Of a stretch of DNA of 64,000 nucleotides, positions 12,426-23,300 are shown piece by piece; the first letter of the stretch is position 1; every line of letters starts with the position of its first letter. This stretch comes from Antedon bifida (Eukaryota; Echinodermata; Crinoidea; Comatulida; Antedonidae): assembly GCA_963402885.1 (NCBI GenBank), contig OY727103.1:12302085-12366084 (forward strand), in the 5' to 3' direction. The position numbers and the translations under genes are program-made. The notes under the pieces are model-generated. The model was not told the origin of the DNA. It worked only from the letters and a program-made list of their open reading frames with translations, and made no database searches.

Positions 12426-15400
12426 TTATAAATGATAATGGGGGTTAACAGGAGGGTTGTAGTTTTGGTTTGGGTATGGTGGTGGAGCTGATGCATTTTG
12501 GTGGTTGCTGGTCTGTAGTACTGGGTACATTGGCTGGGCTTGCTGTCCATAAGAAGGGGGTGCCTGACCCCCTGCTGGTGGGTACACATGGTGGTTGTGG
12601 TAGTTGTTGATTTGGGGAGGCGGTGTATGGTTGATTATTGTTGGCGTTGGGTTTGCCGGAGCTGCAAAAAAAATAAATAGAAAAATTACATTATTAGGAT
12701 CAGGCAAAAGATACGTTTTACAAATTATAATACAAATCAACAAATTCAACAAACATGACGCAAGGAGATTATTTGTATCAATATGTTTATATTCAGGGGA
12801 CACCCTTTTCTAGGAGACACACCTATTTAGAGAACACACCTATTCAGGAGATACATGGATTAAGGTGATACAAAGGGGTTTTTTAACACTACAGTCAACC
12901 CCTACTCACTTTGTTGGGTCGCGAATATTTTGTCTTGTTACTTACAATATGCTACCCTTGTCCGTGGTACCCGACTACTCCTAGTACGTCGTCTCTTATT
13001 GACGCAACAACACGAACAAAAGCAGCAACAAATCACGACACAGACGACAATAAATATAAAGAGTGCACACACGCCCCCTATTGTCACCCTTATACTGAAA
13101 TAAATAATAAAAGTATTACAAAAGTACAATTTCGAAATATTCATTTAGAAGTTGTAGTAGCAGTATTGTCAAAATATTAATAAATGGAAAGCACAATGTG
13201 TACTCAAAATATGATTATTAATATTATTATTAATTAATTTTATTAGTAATTACATTTTTTTCATAAAAAAAAGTGCACATTATAAATAAAATATTAAATC
13301 CTATTATTACAGCCAGCTGGGGCAGGGGGCAGATCACTTCTTATAAATTACATATTACAATTCCTACAGTGTATACAGAAAAAGCACAAGTACTATTAAT
13401 AATGGAAAATAAACTTAAAGAACTTACTTATGACCTGTTCCTCCTATATCTCCTAATTCAGTATCTAAAGTATTTGCTTCGTCAAAATTATCAAAATGAT
13501 CAAAATCTAAATCACCTCCCATCATGCCAGCAGGAGTGTACAATATTAAGTAAAATATTTGAACGGACTGCGAGTAGAATAGGTCAACTATAGAACAGTT
13601 TAGTAAGTAAATGTGGCGGCGGTGTGTCACCGGCGTGGAAACGTGCGTCACGGGAAAGTTGAAAGAAGCTAAGGGAAACTAGGTTATAATGTGATAAGTG
13701 ATAACATCCTGAGAGACGGTAAGAATAATGACAAATTGTTATGACTATTGTACAACAAGGTGGACTTAAATTATGGCAACCTTTACAATTTGTGTTAAAT
13801 ATTCATTTCATAATTACATCCTTTAATATTATTAGTAATATTAAAGTCTATTTCTAGACTTATTTTGACCACCAATAAATAATGTATTATTTGGTCTAAC
13901 TCTAAGTAATGGCTAAGAGTGATTAACAACATATTGTATGTTATTGACAGGTCGTACTAAGTCACTATTATATTAGTCATGGTCTAATTGCCACTATAAA
14001 TAATGTATTATTTGTGGAAAATCAATAAAGAACAACATCAATATCGATGTAGGTCTAGGTCCAGCTGATGACCTTTGACATGCACACAGTAGGTCCTGGG
14101 GCTCTATTTAAAAATAGCTTTGAAAGTACCTAGGTTAAATACAGTATTAAATGACATTTGATTTCTATTTATCATCTTACCTACCTAGTAGACAATAATG
14201 ATTTTAATTACCATGTATTGTTGTTATTCTCTGTTACTAGTGTACTGTTGTTACATTATATTTGTTTAGTGAACATAATCTATTTTGTTCACCTATATTG
14301 GTGTAACTCTACGCATGGAGGTATAATACCTCCATGCTCTAAGCATGGAGCTATAAAATTAGCTAATGTTATAGCTCCATGCTCTAAGTAACAGCTAAGA
14401 GTGATTAACAACATATTGTATGTTATTGACAGGTCTTACTAAGTCACTATTAGTCACGGTCCAATTGCCACTACTAAAACTAATAATACTGTTTGGTTCC
14501 GTTGGTGATAGAAAATTGCAATTATTCTACTACAGTGAGTCTTATTACCAGGTTTGCCAGTTCCCCCATATGTACGCTTTCATGGACACAGCATGATTTA
14601 AACCATGTTTAAACCAATAACTTTGGATTAGAGACACACAGTGCCACTATACTAAGAAATATTTTTCTTTCTTTCTATAATTTATGTCCTTATAAACAAC
14701 TACTGATTGTTCAGGCCTTGTCTTTTAAGGTGAGCGAGTGCGATCACTCACCTAACACACTACTAAAAACTGCCCTTGAGGTGTGCGATTTACAACACGC
14801 TTAAATTTGGAAAACTTCTACACACCAAAATACAAACAGCACACCTACAGCACCCCTGAATGTATTGAGGAGTGCAATTTGTATTTATATTGGCCAGACT
14901 TGTTTTTTATGATCTTGTTTTTATGATCTCAACATGTGGTAAATGTTCTTTGATTTGTAAACATACAAACCAAAGCAGAGTAGTAGTAATGACTCATATG
15001 GGGTGATTAATATATTATAGCTCACCCAATTAGGCAAGCTCATAACACTCAAGTTACAGGATGGGAAACCAATGCTTTGTAAAACCAAGTCTCGTATGAT
15101 AATACACTTGTCAATTGTATGACCCTCAATACGACCCCTGGGAGAGGTGTGTTATGGGTGCTTAGCTTCTTTTACAAATAATTTTTTTTTTTTTAATAAT
15201 AAAAAACCTAGATGATACATCAAATCAATGGTGTGTTAATATCTGTCACTTTACTTCCCATCATATCATAAACATGGTCACAGTGCGTCAAAATGGGTGC
15301 GTCATGGCCACCTAAAGGAAATCATATTTTTGATGCACAGGTGCGTCATGGTATTCATAAGGTATGACGCACATCGGATAAATGATGCACCTCTCCCAGA

Positions 15401-17071
15401 GGTTGTATACTATAGTGTGTCATACAATTGTGTACAATGCTTAGGTGGTTGAAGCAAGCATTTCAACCACAAGCCACAGTTCCTCCCTGACTCGTTAAAT
15501 TTAGGCCTATTGCAAACTGTTTGATATCAAATTACAGATATATTGTTTGCCTTTAAATAACCGTCCTTTTATTATGTCCTATCTAGTTAAATATTCTTTG
15601 AGAGAACAGTATGTGATAAGATTAGTATTACAACTCTTATAAATTTAATGTTTAATTTGCACATTCTAAAATCAAATACAAGTTAATGTATACAGTCACA
15701 CCCTTCACATTTGTAAATAACAAAGATTATTACGATTGTAAAACAGAAAGAATGTTAACTGACTATCGTATGATAAGAAGACAAAACATGTTGATGATTA
15801 CAAGCTATAAATACAAAGTACATAGGAAATATTGGTTCACTATCTTTGCAAATATTGACATAAGAGTAATATAATGTAAATATTCTTGTGCAATATATGA
15901 CAACAAATTATTGGAAGATCAAGTATTGTGGAATCAGGTTATCGCAACAAATGAGAAATGATTTTACCAAGAGGTTTAAACTTAATGACCCAATTTTCTT
16001 GTTTGTGTTTTTTGTTAACTGTAAAGACAAGCTAAAATGTTTATACAAGGTCCTTATTGTATTTTATTTTACAATTGTTTTGAAATCCTTTCTGGCTTTT
16101 TTTTATCGCTTTGATTAAATCTGCTTATTTGCTTTTTTTTAATTTCCAGTCACTAATAAATACCCACAACATTGTCATTGTAAACAATTTATATATTTGT
16201 TTAAATCATAAACTATACTAATAACATGAACTTTACTCTATATTATTGTTTTCTACATTGTAGTAGTACACCACATGATATCAATCACGTCACCTTTGGC
16301 AAAGTTCCAACTGTAGCAATTTGGAATCAAACCTGAACCATAAGTGTGTTTGACTGAGTTAATTATTAATGTTAATTCACTATATACAGATCACATGCAT
16401 AGTCGTAACTTACTTAATTGATGGTATGTGGTGTGTATCGCCATCACAACACCCTTCTTTGCAACAGTATATCTTATCAAGATCATCTCCTGCAAAGAAT
16501 TGCGGGCAACTGTACGGGTCCTTATACTCTCCGAACTCCCAGTATCCATCACAATTTTCACCTGCTGTTGATAAAAAAATTAATAATTAAACCAAATCAA
16601 ATCAAATCAATCCTAAAAAATATATAGGGCATACAAATATGTAATTCAATGTGTTTTGATATTTTTTAAATTAAAAAAACATCGTTTTTCTCTTTATTTA
16701 ATTGGTGGTGGACCCATCATCCGGGACCCATCCATACTGCACGCGCGCGCCACATCATTTTGTTCAGGCGCGCGCCTAGCAAATGTCGTCTGCCGAGATC
16801 TGGGGGTGTAGCCCTAGCTCAAGTACCAATTTGTAAACAACTTCGCGGGGGTTTGCCCATCAAATTCCCACAGATGAAACGTCAACGCCCGATGGTTGAT
16901 GGCCTTCAACTTTCATCGTCTTTTCTAACTAAATAAGATACCCAATTCTAATATAATTCTACTTAAATAATACCTTCATAAATGTATTTCATTTGAATAA
17001 TAATAAGCTTATAATTTACCTGAAACAAATGCAAAAATTCCTCCTAAAAGAAGAGAAACTGATAAAATCAT
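12426..17071 (-). CDS. Shisa/WBP1/VOPP1-like six-cysteine single-TM protein, 4 exons
   Basis: Exons in gene order: 17020-17071, 16414-16564, 12946-13094, 12426-12661. Phases match (1, 2, 1) and give 195 aa, close to vertebrate SHISA4. The order is signal peptide (MILSVSLLLGGIFAFVS), then a short ectodomain with six cysteines at about residues 22, 37, 51, 52, 56 and 57. A TM segment follows (about 72-90), ending in a cysteine cluster (CCCFCSCCC) and a basic stop-transfer (NKRRR). The cytoplasmic tail is Pro/Asn/Tyr-rich with PPSY and PPPY, which fit WW-domain binding motifs. The CCxxxCC spacing resembles WBP1/VOPP1; the overall layout fits the STMC6 group. Proteins of this group act as adaptors in the secretory and endolysosomal system; the substrate here is unknown. 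The TM-exon donor is taken at the GTAAGT beginning at 12945, because only this joins the last exon in frame. Confidence 0.85.
12790..12905. repeat. Family A 17-bp repeats, Shisa-like intron 3
   Basis: Several degenerate units (AGGGGACACCC, AGGAGACACACCTATT) lie just downstream, in gene sense, of the TM exon. They end near CTACAGTCAACCCCTA. Confidence 0.7.
13428..13525 (-). CDS. Candidate alternative first coding exon of the Shisa-like gene
   Basis: An ATG at 13525-13523 opens 32 codons rich in Asp/Glu/Phe (MMGGDLDFDHFDNFDEANTL and onward). It ends at a consensus donor (AA then GTAAGT at 13427) in exactly the phase of the TM exon acceptor. It cannot be an internal exon between the cysteine exon and the TM exon, since no acceptor in the right phase exists upstream. 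A locally GC-rich stretch with CpGs at about 13605-13665 lies just upstream and could be a promoter. The product would be 160 aa with an acidic N-terminus, no signal peptide and the same TM and PY tail. Inference from sequence only. Confidence 0.4.
13903..14473. repeat. Pair of 90-bp direct repeats flanking a hairpin
   Basis: Copies at 13903-13995 and 14384-14473 are nearly identical (both contain AGTGATTAACAACATATTG). Between them, 14312-14388 holds nested hairpins based on CATGGAG/CTCCATG. No coding sequence was seen. Confidence 0.75.
15112..15430. mobile_element. Palindromic non-autonomous DNA element in Shisa-like intron 2
   Basis: The left arm (CAATTGTATGACCC to CTGGGAGAGGTG, 15112-15149) is matched by an inverted right arm (15388-15430). 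The interior carries further inverted GCGTCATGG motifs. No ORF is present, so it fits a MITE-like element of about 320 bp. Confidence 0.65.
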
Positions 17072-17484
17072 TATCACTCGACATGTTTTCTAAACAACTA
17101 ACAATCGCCCTCAACGTTCGGAGTGTTTCTCTCTTTCTTCAATTGTCTGGTTTGCAAACTTAACCATACACATTTTAGTGTTAGTGGACTCATCCTATCT
17201 CAGCAAAATATTGGAAAATTTAGAAAAAAAAATCAATAAAAATTTCTCTCCGGCTTACATCCACCTACGACAATCAAAAGGTTAAATAAATGTAATTAAA
17301 AAAATAAAAGTTCTTAGTAGGGATAGTGTATAATTATTGTAAGCCATTAGTAGAACCTGGGGAATTTAATATAATTTGTTCTCAATTTTAATTAAAATAA
17401 TAATAATATAGTCAATAAATGCAGATTATTTATATTCTTTTGGTAGAGTAACCAACACTAGATGGTTGCATGCCTAATACCTTA

Positions 17485-17526
17485 ATGTACCTTTTAACTA
17501 CACTATACTGTAGTTAAAAGGTACAT
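17485..17526. repeat. Perfect short hairpin
   Basis: An 18-bp perfect stem (ATGTACCTTTTAACTACA and its complement) around a 6-base loop. It may be a decayed foldback element; nothing shows that it is transcribed. Confidence 0.6.
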
Positions 17527-17659
17527 ATAAATCTTCAGACAAAAACAAAAATCACAGCCATAACTTGTATTATTATCTACGTGTTTATTATAAGAAAACC
17601 GACACATACACTTAACCGTTTATAGTTATGGGGAAAAACGACCTGTCTAATTTGCCAAA

Positions 17660-17915
17660 ATAATTGGTTCACACATGAGCAATAGGGAGCTTTTGATTTG
17701 GGACGACCGACAACCAAACTACGCCATAATTCATTGTGCGCATGTGGGGATATTGGGACGTATTTCTTTCACTCCCCACCTCAACAATTTGGTTTCTAGG
17801 CACCCACCGATGACAGATGACAGACCTACGTAGGTCATCGCATTGTGTAAATCTAAGCACACACTAAATGTTGATACATTCAAAGCGTAGATCAAGTGTG
17901 AACTCAACCTCATTA
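17660..17915. mobile_element. Inverted-repeat element (family F)
   Basis: Ends GGTTCACAC (17667) and GTGTGAACT (about 17896) face each other. The interior shares ATTCATTGTGCGCAT with the fragment at 3565-3690. Short open frames here look like chance. Confidence 0.5.
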
Positions 17916-19794
17916 AGCAAAATATTTCTTTTTTTCTTCAAATTTTGCCAACTAATTTGAATGTTTTACAAATAACCTTTGCCCTTAAGATACCTTATAC
18001 AAAGTTAAAACATATCTACACATACTGATAGCGATGTTGGCTATTTGTTTACCATTGGTTAATAAATGCAGCATTTAATATTTTGGTATGTGATGATGTC
18101 AAAGTGAAATATGGAACAATATTGATAGATCATAATAATGTGTATTACATGATCTCCAGCAGTTAATGTGATTTAAATTACATAAAATTAAGATTAATAG
18201 CCAAATTATATAAAATAATGCCTTATTTGGTAAATCTAATCCCAAAAAGGCCATTAATTCAATAATATAAATAAAAAATATGTAATAAGCAAATTACACT
18301 AGAAACTCAGGACCAAACATAATAGGAGTGTCATCCCCTGAAAAGGGGTGGGACCCAACATAATAGGAGTGTTGTCCCCTGAATAGAGGTGTCTTAAAGA
18401 GGAGTTCTATTGTAAAATCAATAATTTCAATTCATGATTGTTTATCTTAAGCCATATTTTGTTAAGGCCAGCATAAATTGTAGTCTTCTGATCTTAAATA
18501 CATATTTTTATTTTAAGTACATTAATAAGCATCTCAGCAGTTAGTAAGCAAAAAGTAATTAGCATTAATGTTATTAATAACATTATAATTAATATTAATT
18601 ATATTTACACAAGAGACGTGTGTAACTTTATGAGAAGGTTTAATCATGTCGGTTTTATGTGAAGAAGACATATTTGATTGAGTTAATATATCATTAACAA
18701 CCAATATAAAAATGATTTGACCTCTCGCATAGATTCTTAATATAAGTTAATCCAATCCGGGGAACGGTACCACAGAGGCAGACAATATCTTTTACTATGA
18801 AAATGTAAAATATATATCCTATTTTTTTTATTGTTACTGTTTCTTTTTTCTAACAAATGAATATAAACATTTACAGTATATGAGGTAAAATAGTATAAAA
18901 TTTAACTACAAACTTCTATCTAGATTTGAAACCTAATTTGAATGAAATATAAATAAGTTTAATGAACACAATCACTAAGCATATACACACTAACAAGTTT
19001 TGAATACAGACACATATACCACTGAATTAACATACAGAATACAGAACAAAACAGGTTAGTGTAAAAGGTTTGGAAAAATACAGGGTCTAAAAAAACTTAA
19101 ATGGGACTCAGCAGCAGACAGATTATTCTTGTCAAATGCCATTTTAAGACTTTTCTTTTAAGTAGTTTTTAAATAAATAAAAGTATTGTTAGGGGCTCTG
19201 TTCTTGGTAGGGCGCCATATAAAAAGTTAATCATAATATCTGGTCAAGCCTTTTAGCTAGGGGGACTTGATGGAAATATCTCATTCCTTTTTTGTGGAAA
19301 AACGAACCGTCTGTAAAAATCCCTGCCTACAGGCTTGGTTACACACATAAGACATAATTGACGTTTGATAAACTTGAGATAAGAAGCGTATTTTACAAAA
19401 AGTAAATGAAAGTTTCTTTACACTTCCTGATAAATATTTTTACATACATTTATATTTTTTAGGAGACAAAAATACAAAGAAATGTGATTTGAGTGAAAAA
19501 TACATAAACAACTAAACACTATACCTAACAATCTTAAACAAGGGTGATAGAAAGTGTCACAAGAAATGAAATGCAATTAACAAAAACATAAACACGTGTT
19601 ACAATCTGAATCATTATTTACAATGATTGACCTATGATTGACCTTTGCAACTAAAACATTGTGCCGTGTTAAAAACCATATAATAGCACCATAAACAAAG
19701 TGGCAACGAATTCAATAAAAGTTAAATTTTCAACAAAGCATGATATGCAAATTAGTTCAGACAATTTTACTTGATTTTGAAAAACAATAGAAAA

Positions 19795-19800
19795 TTTATT
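19795..19800 (-). terminator. Possible polyadenylation signal of the laminin gene
   Basis: TTTATT on the plus strand (AATAAA in gene sense), about 520 bp after the laminin stop codon and after the 150-bp repeats. It is the first clear candidate I saw downstream of the stop. Confidence 0.35.
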
Positions 19801-19842
19801 GATATGAATTTCATTGCTTGTAAACCAGTATGAAATTTAATT

Positions 19843-20300
19843 TAGGTTTCAAGACAATCAATGAACTTTATCAAAATGTTTTCACTATTAATATAAATTT
19901 AGTTGTCGTCCAAAATAATTTGTATAACATTGTCATGAATAATTAAAATGGTAACATTGATTATTACAGATGACAATCTATAGTTAGTGGATGTAGGTTT
20001 CAAGACAATCAATGAACTTCATATCAAAATGTTTTCACTATTAGTAAAAATTTAGTTGTCGTCCAAAATAATTTGTATAACATTGTCATGAATAATTAAA
20101 AAAACATGTTAACATTGATAGATGACAATCTATAGTTAGTGGATGTAGGTTTCAAGACAATCAATGAACTTCATATCAAAATGTTTTCACTAATAATAGA
20201 AATTTAGTTGTTGTCCAAAATAATTTGTATAACATTGTCATGAATAATTATAACATGTTAACATTGATAGATGACAATCTATAGTTAGTGGATGTAGGTT
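19843..20300 (-). repeat. Three 150-bp tandem copies in the laminin 3' UTR
   Basis: Unit starts at 19843, 19994, 20146 and 20295 give periods of 151, 152 and 149 bp. Copies share TAGGTTTCAAGACAATCAAT. The array ends 17 bp from the stop codon of the laminin gene, so it probably forms most of that 3' UTR. Confidence 0.88.
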
Positions 20301-20316
20301 CAACTATGGCCGCATC

Positions 20317-23300
20317 TTATCTTTTATTGTCATCTTTTCCGGTGCATATTTCATAGTAGTTTGCACGTTGTTGTATTGTTGTAAGAGCCTTCTCTGCTCG
20401 CTCCTTTAGGTCACCAAGCGATACCTCCTGCTCGTCTAGTAGTATCTTATTGTTATTAAAGTCCCTTTCCAGTGCTACAAAACAAATAGTGCATTTTAAA
20501 AGTTACCCCTGTGTTTAAAATATCTTTTGTTCAATATAAAATAAAGTATCGATATTAAAGCTTCTTGTTTTAAACCAGAAGTGTGAATGCATAAATAAAA
20601 AAAATAAAGAAAAGGTGAAGTGAGGTCAAAGTGCAATACTAACCTCTAAGACGGCTCAGTTTTCTCTTCGTCTCAGTTTCTAAGACAGTGGCACCTGATA
20701 GAAGGGCATCGGCACGAATACGGAACTCTTCTGCTCTTGATGCTCTAGTATTTATATCCTGTTTAGCAGTATCAAACCTATCTTGAAGGGCCCCTGCTTC
20801 CTGTGAAGATAATACATACAGAGGCTCCACTAATTAGTATGATATATTAAAACATAAAGGCAAATTTACACAGACGAGCGGTAAAGGTAAGCAGAAAACC
20901 ATGTAGCTTGTCCCACGTAGAATCTGTATCTTTCCTGAGCGGAAACCGTCCACTCCGCATTGTGTGTAAATGGTCATAAGGAATAACATAGATTATATAT
21001 TTTTTATTACCATTATGACTCGTCTGTGTAAATTGGCCTTAAAACAAACTTGAAAAAAGTGAGGGAAAAACACAATATTTATGATTATTAGTGAACTGGA
21101 CGGATATAAATAAAATCACATATAAGGTCATTGATGATTGGTACCCAAGAATTTTTAATAGTATGGGTAAACATCACAATATGACATTTACCAGGTTTGA
21201 CAAGAAAGTTCTTAGAACATCATGTGCTAACATTATACTGAATAGTTTGTATATTGCATATATATATAAATGAAATTCTAAGAATTTAGCAGCCAATCAC
21301 TGATACAATGGCACCGATTAGCGTTGTTAGTATGCGCTTAATTGTGTGGTATCAATTGCACTGCTTACCTGGGCAGTTTCTTCGGCCAGAATAGCTGCGT
21401 TAGCCGCCGAGTCGTTTGCCGTTTGAATGTTAATCAGGTTGTCAGTAAAACGTAAACTCAAATCCTTTAGTGACTCTTTCATCATCAGAACCATTACAAG
21501 AGATCCATTAGCCTTGATCAACGCAGCATCAACTACTGAGGAGATCTAAACACAACAGACATAGGATTATCAAAGTGTGATAGATAAGGCACCATGCTAT
21601 GGTGCAGTCTCCTGTGGGTACAAATTAAACACTGTTACATTAATACAAGTTATCCTTAGGTCACTTACGGATGTTATGGTCAATCCAACTTCCTTTATGT
21701 CTTCAGTTGCCGTGTCAATAGCAGCGGCAGCCTCCTTTTGGTCATCTTTTGCATTTTCGAGGGCGGTGTTTACATATTCTGCTGAGTTCTTCACACTCTC
21801 TGCAAATTGTCTTTAAAAGAGAAGTTTTGTATGAATTTTTAATACCTGTGTATTATCAGATAAACTTCCAAAATTCAACAAAATTATGAACATAGAGAGA
21901 TAGAGATAAATAATATAGAAGTACACTATATATAACACTAACAAAATCACCACAAAAAAAAAAACAACAAAAAAACCACTTGCAGGTTTCCATAACCATA
22001 GCAGCTATGCAGAATACCTTAGATAACCAACCATTTGTTTTTATGTTTAGAAGTGAACTTACACCCTAGGTGTTCGTATTGAAATGTTAAAGTAAAACAT
22101 AAATAGAAAATGAAAATAAAATGGAACCTACTTTGCCTCATCAGCTTTCTTTTCGAGCTCAGTGACCCTTCTGAGGTCATCACGCGTGTCGTTCAAGATC
22201 TGCTCAATATTATCCAGACTATCCACCAGTTCTTGAATCTCTTCTGCCAACGCTGAAATAAAAAACACAAAAAATCATTTAAAAGTTTACAAACACTGAA
22301 CCACTTTGGCAACTATATATATATACAGTAGAACCCCTCCCTTGGGACCCCTATTTAGGGAACACACCCCTATTAAGGGAACACACCCCTATTTAGGGAA
22401 AACACCCCTATTTAGGGAACACACCCCTATTTAGGGAACAGGGGAACTTTGCTGGGACCTGAAGGTATCCTCTCAATAAAGGTCCTATTTTAGTAGATCA
22501 AGAAACAATGAGTGGGACTGAAGTTCAACCGGCAAAGAAAATGAACTTTTTAACACTGAAAAAAAACCAATATTATCTTGCCTACAGTATACACATTACC
22601 ATGTCTAAGATATAGGTGCTTTTTCAAACAGTACACCTACTATCTATGTACCTTTAATCTCCTCTGGTGTACGAGATATCTGAATGGCTAAGGTCTGCTC
22701 AGCAGTGACCTTTACTTGTTCTGGTGTTGCTTCATCAACAACATTCAGAGCATTAATGATGTCATCGACCAATCGGGAAAGGTTCTGCCCGACTGACCCT
22801 AGATCTTGTTTAGCTGTTAGAGCAGCATCATACGCCTTTTGTGCTTCTTCTAAAGCTACTTCGCTCTCTCCTTCAACTGCCTCTACTGCTTGTAGTTTTG
22901 CATTTGCTTCTTTTTCTTTCTCTGTGAACTTCTCTTGTGCCGTTTGTGCTCTTTCTTTGGCTTTGTTTGCGATGTTGCGAGCACCATTACATCCAAGACC
23001 GCCACAAGTACCACAAGCAGCGCCTCCACATTGACCACAACTGTCACCTGGACTGCCACACACCTGGTGATTATGCAAAATAGCTAGTTATACATTGAAT
23101 ACAATAATATAACTGTGTATAACAGTTCTGAAATTATGGTACAGGTAAAAATTTGGAGAGATTTTGTATAAACAAAATGATCTGATAAAATCTAACTAAC
23201 TTATTGAGATTCAAAATTAAAACAATCTCTGGAAACAGGGCCATAGCCACCAGTACAGTTGGTAAGGTTTCAACCTGACCACCTTTTCAGAGGCCTTTGA

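Larger units (their letters stand above)
17072..19794. other. Intergenic between the Shisa-like and laminin genes
   Basis: AT-rich, no gene recognised. It includes the hairpin at 17485, the family F element at 17660, and family A repeat fragments with TCATCCCCTGAAAAGGGG at about 18325-18400. The rest shows no interpretable structure. Confidence 0.55.

Noticed and set aside
12946-13564. Acidic segment at 13428-13564 as an internal exon between the cysteine exon and the TM exon
   Set aside because: The cysteine exon ends with two spare bases. None of the AG sites upstream of the acidic segment gives the needed phase, and the join from TCGCAG would hit a stop. The four-exon model without it is in frame and of normal length.
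15686-16118. Short plus-strand frames at 15686-15874 and 15888-16118
   Set aside because: AT-rich, no splice or domain context; they lie in an intron of the minus-strand Shisa-like gene.
17669-17913. Minus-strand 60-63 codon frames near 17700
   Set aside because: They overlap an inverted-repeat element and each other in different frames, with no similarity to known proteins that I recognise.
22684-23034. Plus-strand 116-codon frame over laminin exon 22
   Set aside because: It is the shadow of the Cys/Gly- and Ala/Glu-rich laminin coding strand.
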